Origin: an uncultured Bacteroides sp.
GTDB taxonomy: Bacteria; Bacteroidota; Bacteroidia; Bacteroidales; Bacteroidaceae
Reading direction: 5' to 3'
NCBI GenBank assembly: GCA_944319875.1
Contig: CALUFR010000051.1
Span: 1-36,523 of the forward strand
DNA length: 36,523 bases
A program made the position numbers and the translations under genes. Of this stretch, positions 35,017-36,523 are shown piece after piece. The notes beneath the pieces were generated by a model. It ran no database searches, had not been told where the DNA came from, and saw nothing but the letters and a program-made list of their open reading frames with translations. Positions within the stretch are counted from its first letter, which is position 1; every line of letters begins with the position of its first letter.

Positions 35017-36523
35017 TTACTTCTTTGTCTCTTCCGGTGTCATGTTGTTCTTCTTGATCATCTTGTAAGCAATGGGCGAAGCGATGAACAAGGACGAGAA
35101 CGTTCCGAATACGACACCCAAAATCATGGCGAACGAGAAGCTGCGGATGCTCTCACCGCCCAAGATGAAGATGACAACCAACACAATCAGTGTAGACGAT
35201 CCGGTGAACAATGTACGGGTCAGCGTAGAGTTCAATGAGTCGTTGAACAACTGGAATGTACTGCGCTTAGGAAAGAGGTGGAAGTATTCACGCACGCGGT
35301 CAAAAATAACCACCTTATCGTTGATGGAGTAACCGATGGCAGTCAGGATGGCACCGATAAAGGTCTGGTCAATCTCCATAGAGAACGGAAGTATGTTCCA
35401 GAACATGGAGTAAACGCCCAATATCAGAATGGTGTCAAACGTCAATGCGGCAATGGAACCCACACTATAAGCAATGTTGCGGAAGCGGAAGAGAATGTAG
35501 AGACCGATGCCCAGTACGGCAAAGATAACAGCCCATACGGCTGATACTTTCAGGTCGTCGGCTATGCTCGGACCTACCTTCTGCGAACTGATAATGCTGC
35601 CGCCCGTGTGGTTGTCACGGTCGATGAAGGTTTCCAGCGAGATGTTCTTCGTAAGCAGCGGTTTCAATACCTCATACAACTTGGCCTCGATTTCGGAGTC
35701 TACATTGCTGCCTTCTTCGTTGATGCGGTAGTTGGTGCTGATGCGGACTGTCTTGCCGTCAGTACCGATGGCAATAACCGTCACGTTGGCATCTTCAAAC
35801 TGACCTTCCATGAGCTCACGCACTTGCTCGGGCTCGATGGACTGCTCAAAGCGCACCTGGTAGTTGCGACCACCGGTAAAGTCAATGCTTTGGCTTAAAC
35901 CGCGGATGGCCAGGAAGCCCACGCAAATAAGCACAATAATCAATCCGGAAGAGAGCCATGTCTTGTTATGCTTCATGAAGTTGTATTTCGTATCTTGCAG
36001 TACGCCTTTAGACAGACGGGTCTCAAACGTAAGGTTCAACCACTTGTCTTTGTTCATGTAGTGTTCGAATACGAGACGGGTCATAAACACAGCGGTAAAG
36101 AACGAAATAGCGATACCGATAATCAATGTCGTGGCAAATCCGCGGATAGGTCCTGTACCGAAGTAGAACAGAATGACACCGGTGATGATAGACGTAAAGT
36201 TGGAGTCGAAGATGGCGGAGAAAGCGTTGGAGTAACCGTCTTTCAAGGCGTCTTTCACTTTCTTGCCCAAACGAAGCTCTTCCTTGGTACGTTCGAAAAT
36301 CAACACGTTGGCATCCACCGCCATACCTAATGACAATACCAAACCGGCGATACCGGACATGGTCAATGCGGCCTGGAAGGAAGAAAGGATACCGAGAGTG
36401 AAGAAGAAGTTGAGCAGCAGGGCGCCATTGGCAACCATACCGGCTGTGAAACCGTACATGGAGCACACGTATACCATCAGCAGGATGAAGGCGACGATGC
36501 AGGAAATGATACCGGCTTCGATA
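35017..36523 (-). CDS. secDF: Fused SecD-SecF protein translocase subunit, C-terminal ~502 residues, partial
   Basis: Accessory subunit of the Sec translocon that uses the proton gradient to pull exported proteins across the inner membrane. The frame is open to the window edge, so the SecD periplasmic domain and N-terminus are missing. The visible SecD TM region contains the family motif GMAVDANVLIFERTKEE. It is followed, after a cytoplasmic linker (LSKGVLQDTKYNFMKHNK), by SecF with SIDFTGGRNYQVRF, a periplasmic domain and the TM motif GYSINDKVVIFDRVRE. The fusion is usual in Bacteroidota. The protein ends in a charged tail (NNMTPEETKK). The internal ATG at 36477 is not the start, because the coding frame continues upstream (EAGIISCIVAFILL). 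Confidence 0.96.
   Translation of the reverse strand, partial: IEAGIISCIVAFILLMVYVCSMYGFTAGMVANGALLLNFFFTLGILSSFQAALTMSGIAGLVLSLGMAVDANVLIFERTKEELRLGKKVKDALKDGYSNAFSAIFDSNFTSIITGVILFYFGTGPIRGFATTLIIGIAISFFTAVFMTRLVFEHYMNKDKWLNLTFETRLSKGVLQDTKYNFMKHNKTWLSSGLIIVLICVGFLAIRGLSQSIDFTGGRNYQVRFEQSIEPEQVRELMEGQFEDANVTVIAIGTDGKTVRISTNYRINEEGSNVDSEIEAKLYEVLKPLLTKNISLETFIDRDNHTGGSIISSQKVGPSIADDLKVSAVWAVIFAVLGIGLYILFRFRNIAYSVGSIAALTFDTILILGVYSMFWNILPFSMEIDQTFIGAILTAIGYSINDKVVIFDRVREYFHLFPKRSTFQLFNDSLNSTLTRTLFTGSSTLIVLVVIFILGGESIRSFSFAMILGVVFGTFSSLFIASPIAYKMIKKNNMTPEETKK

Overview
The window is chromosomal DNA of a Bacteroidota bacterium, most likely Bacteroides or a close relative. The evidence is a SusC/SusD pair with a TonB-linked carboxypeptidase-like domain, a serine-type sulfatase, fused KorA, fused SecDF, and several promoters with the Bacteroides -7 element TAnnTTTG. 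The ends of the window cut two housekeeping genes: pckA (C-terminus missing, left) and secDF (N-terminus missing, right).

Layout. 1-1973: pckA (minus) and upp (plus) diverge from a 0.3-kb region holding a -7 box for each. 2055-8354: a small glycan-uptake locus in which a secreted sulfatase (plus) converges on a susC-susD pair (minus), with a shared terminator between. SusC is preceded by a near-consensus sigma-54 promoter and an upstream dyad. 8593-11469: korA-korB, a 2-oxoacid:ferredoxin oxidoreductase operon. 11638-11753: tRNA-Arg(CCT) and a strong bidirectional terminator.

11773-34953 is the main block. A minus-strand operon of about 20.7 kb runs, in transcription order: TolC-type outer-membrane protein, MacA/HlyD-type adaptor, seven different large FtsX/MacB-type permeases (called P1 to P7 here), and one LolD/MacB-type ATPase. 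A sigma-54-type response regulator and a two-TM histidine kinase are divergently transcribed next to it. The tolC-like gene has a TGGCACG-N4-TTGA promoter. About 90-110 bp upstream lie two GTGC-N6-GCAC dyads exactly 21 bp apart, placed as an enhancer for the regulator.

Two long gaps in the operon, before P1 and before P5, hold arrays of a 22-bp degenerate unit built on the dyad AAAG-N5-CTTTAA. The two arrays share the same end architecture. I do not recognise them from any described element; they are the strongest candidate for something new.

Working model (inference): the kinase has almost no extracytoplasmic loop and so probably senses membrane stress or the transporter itself. It phosphorylates the sigma-54 activator, which fires the efflux operon. 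One ATPase would energise seven alternative pseudo-dimeric permeases that share one adaptor and one outer-membrane channel. The substrate is unknown; antimicrobial peptides, lipids or envelope-active compounds fit the family.
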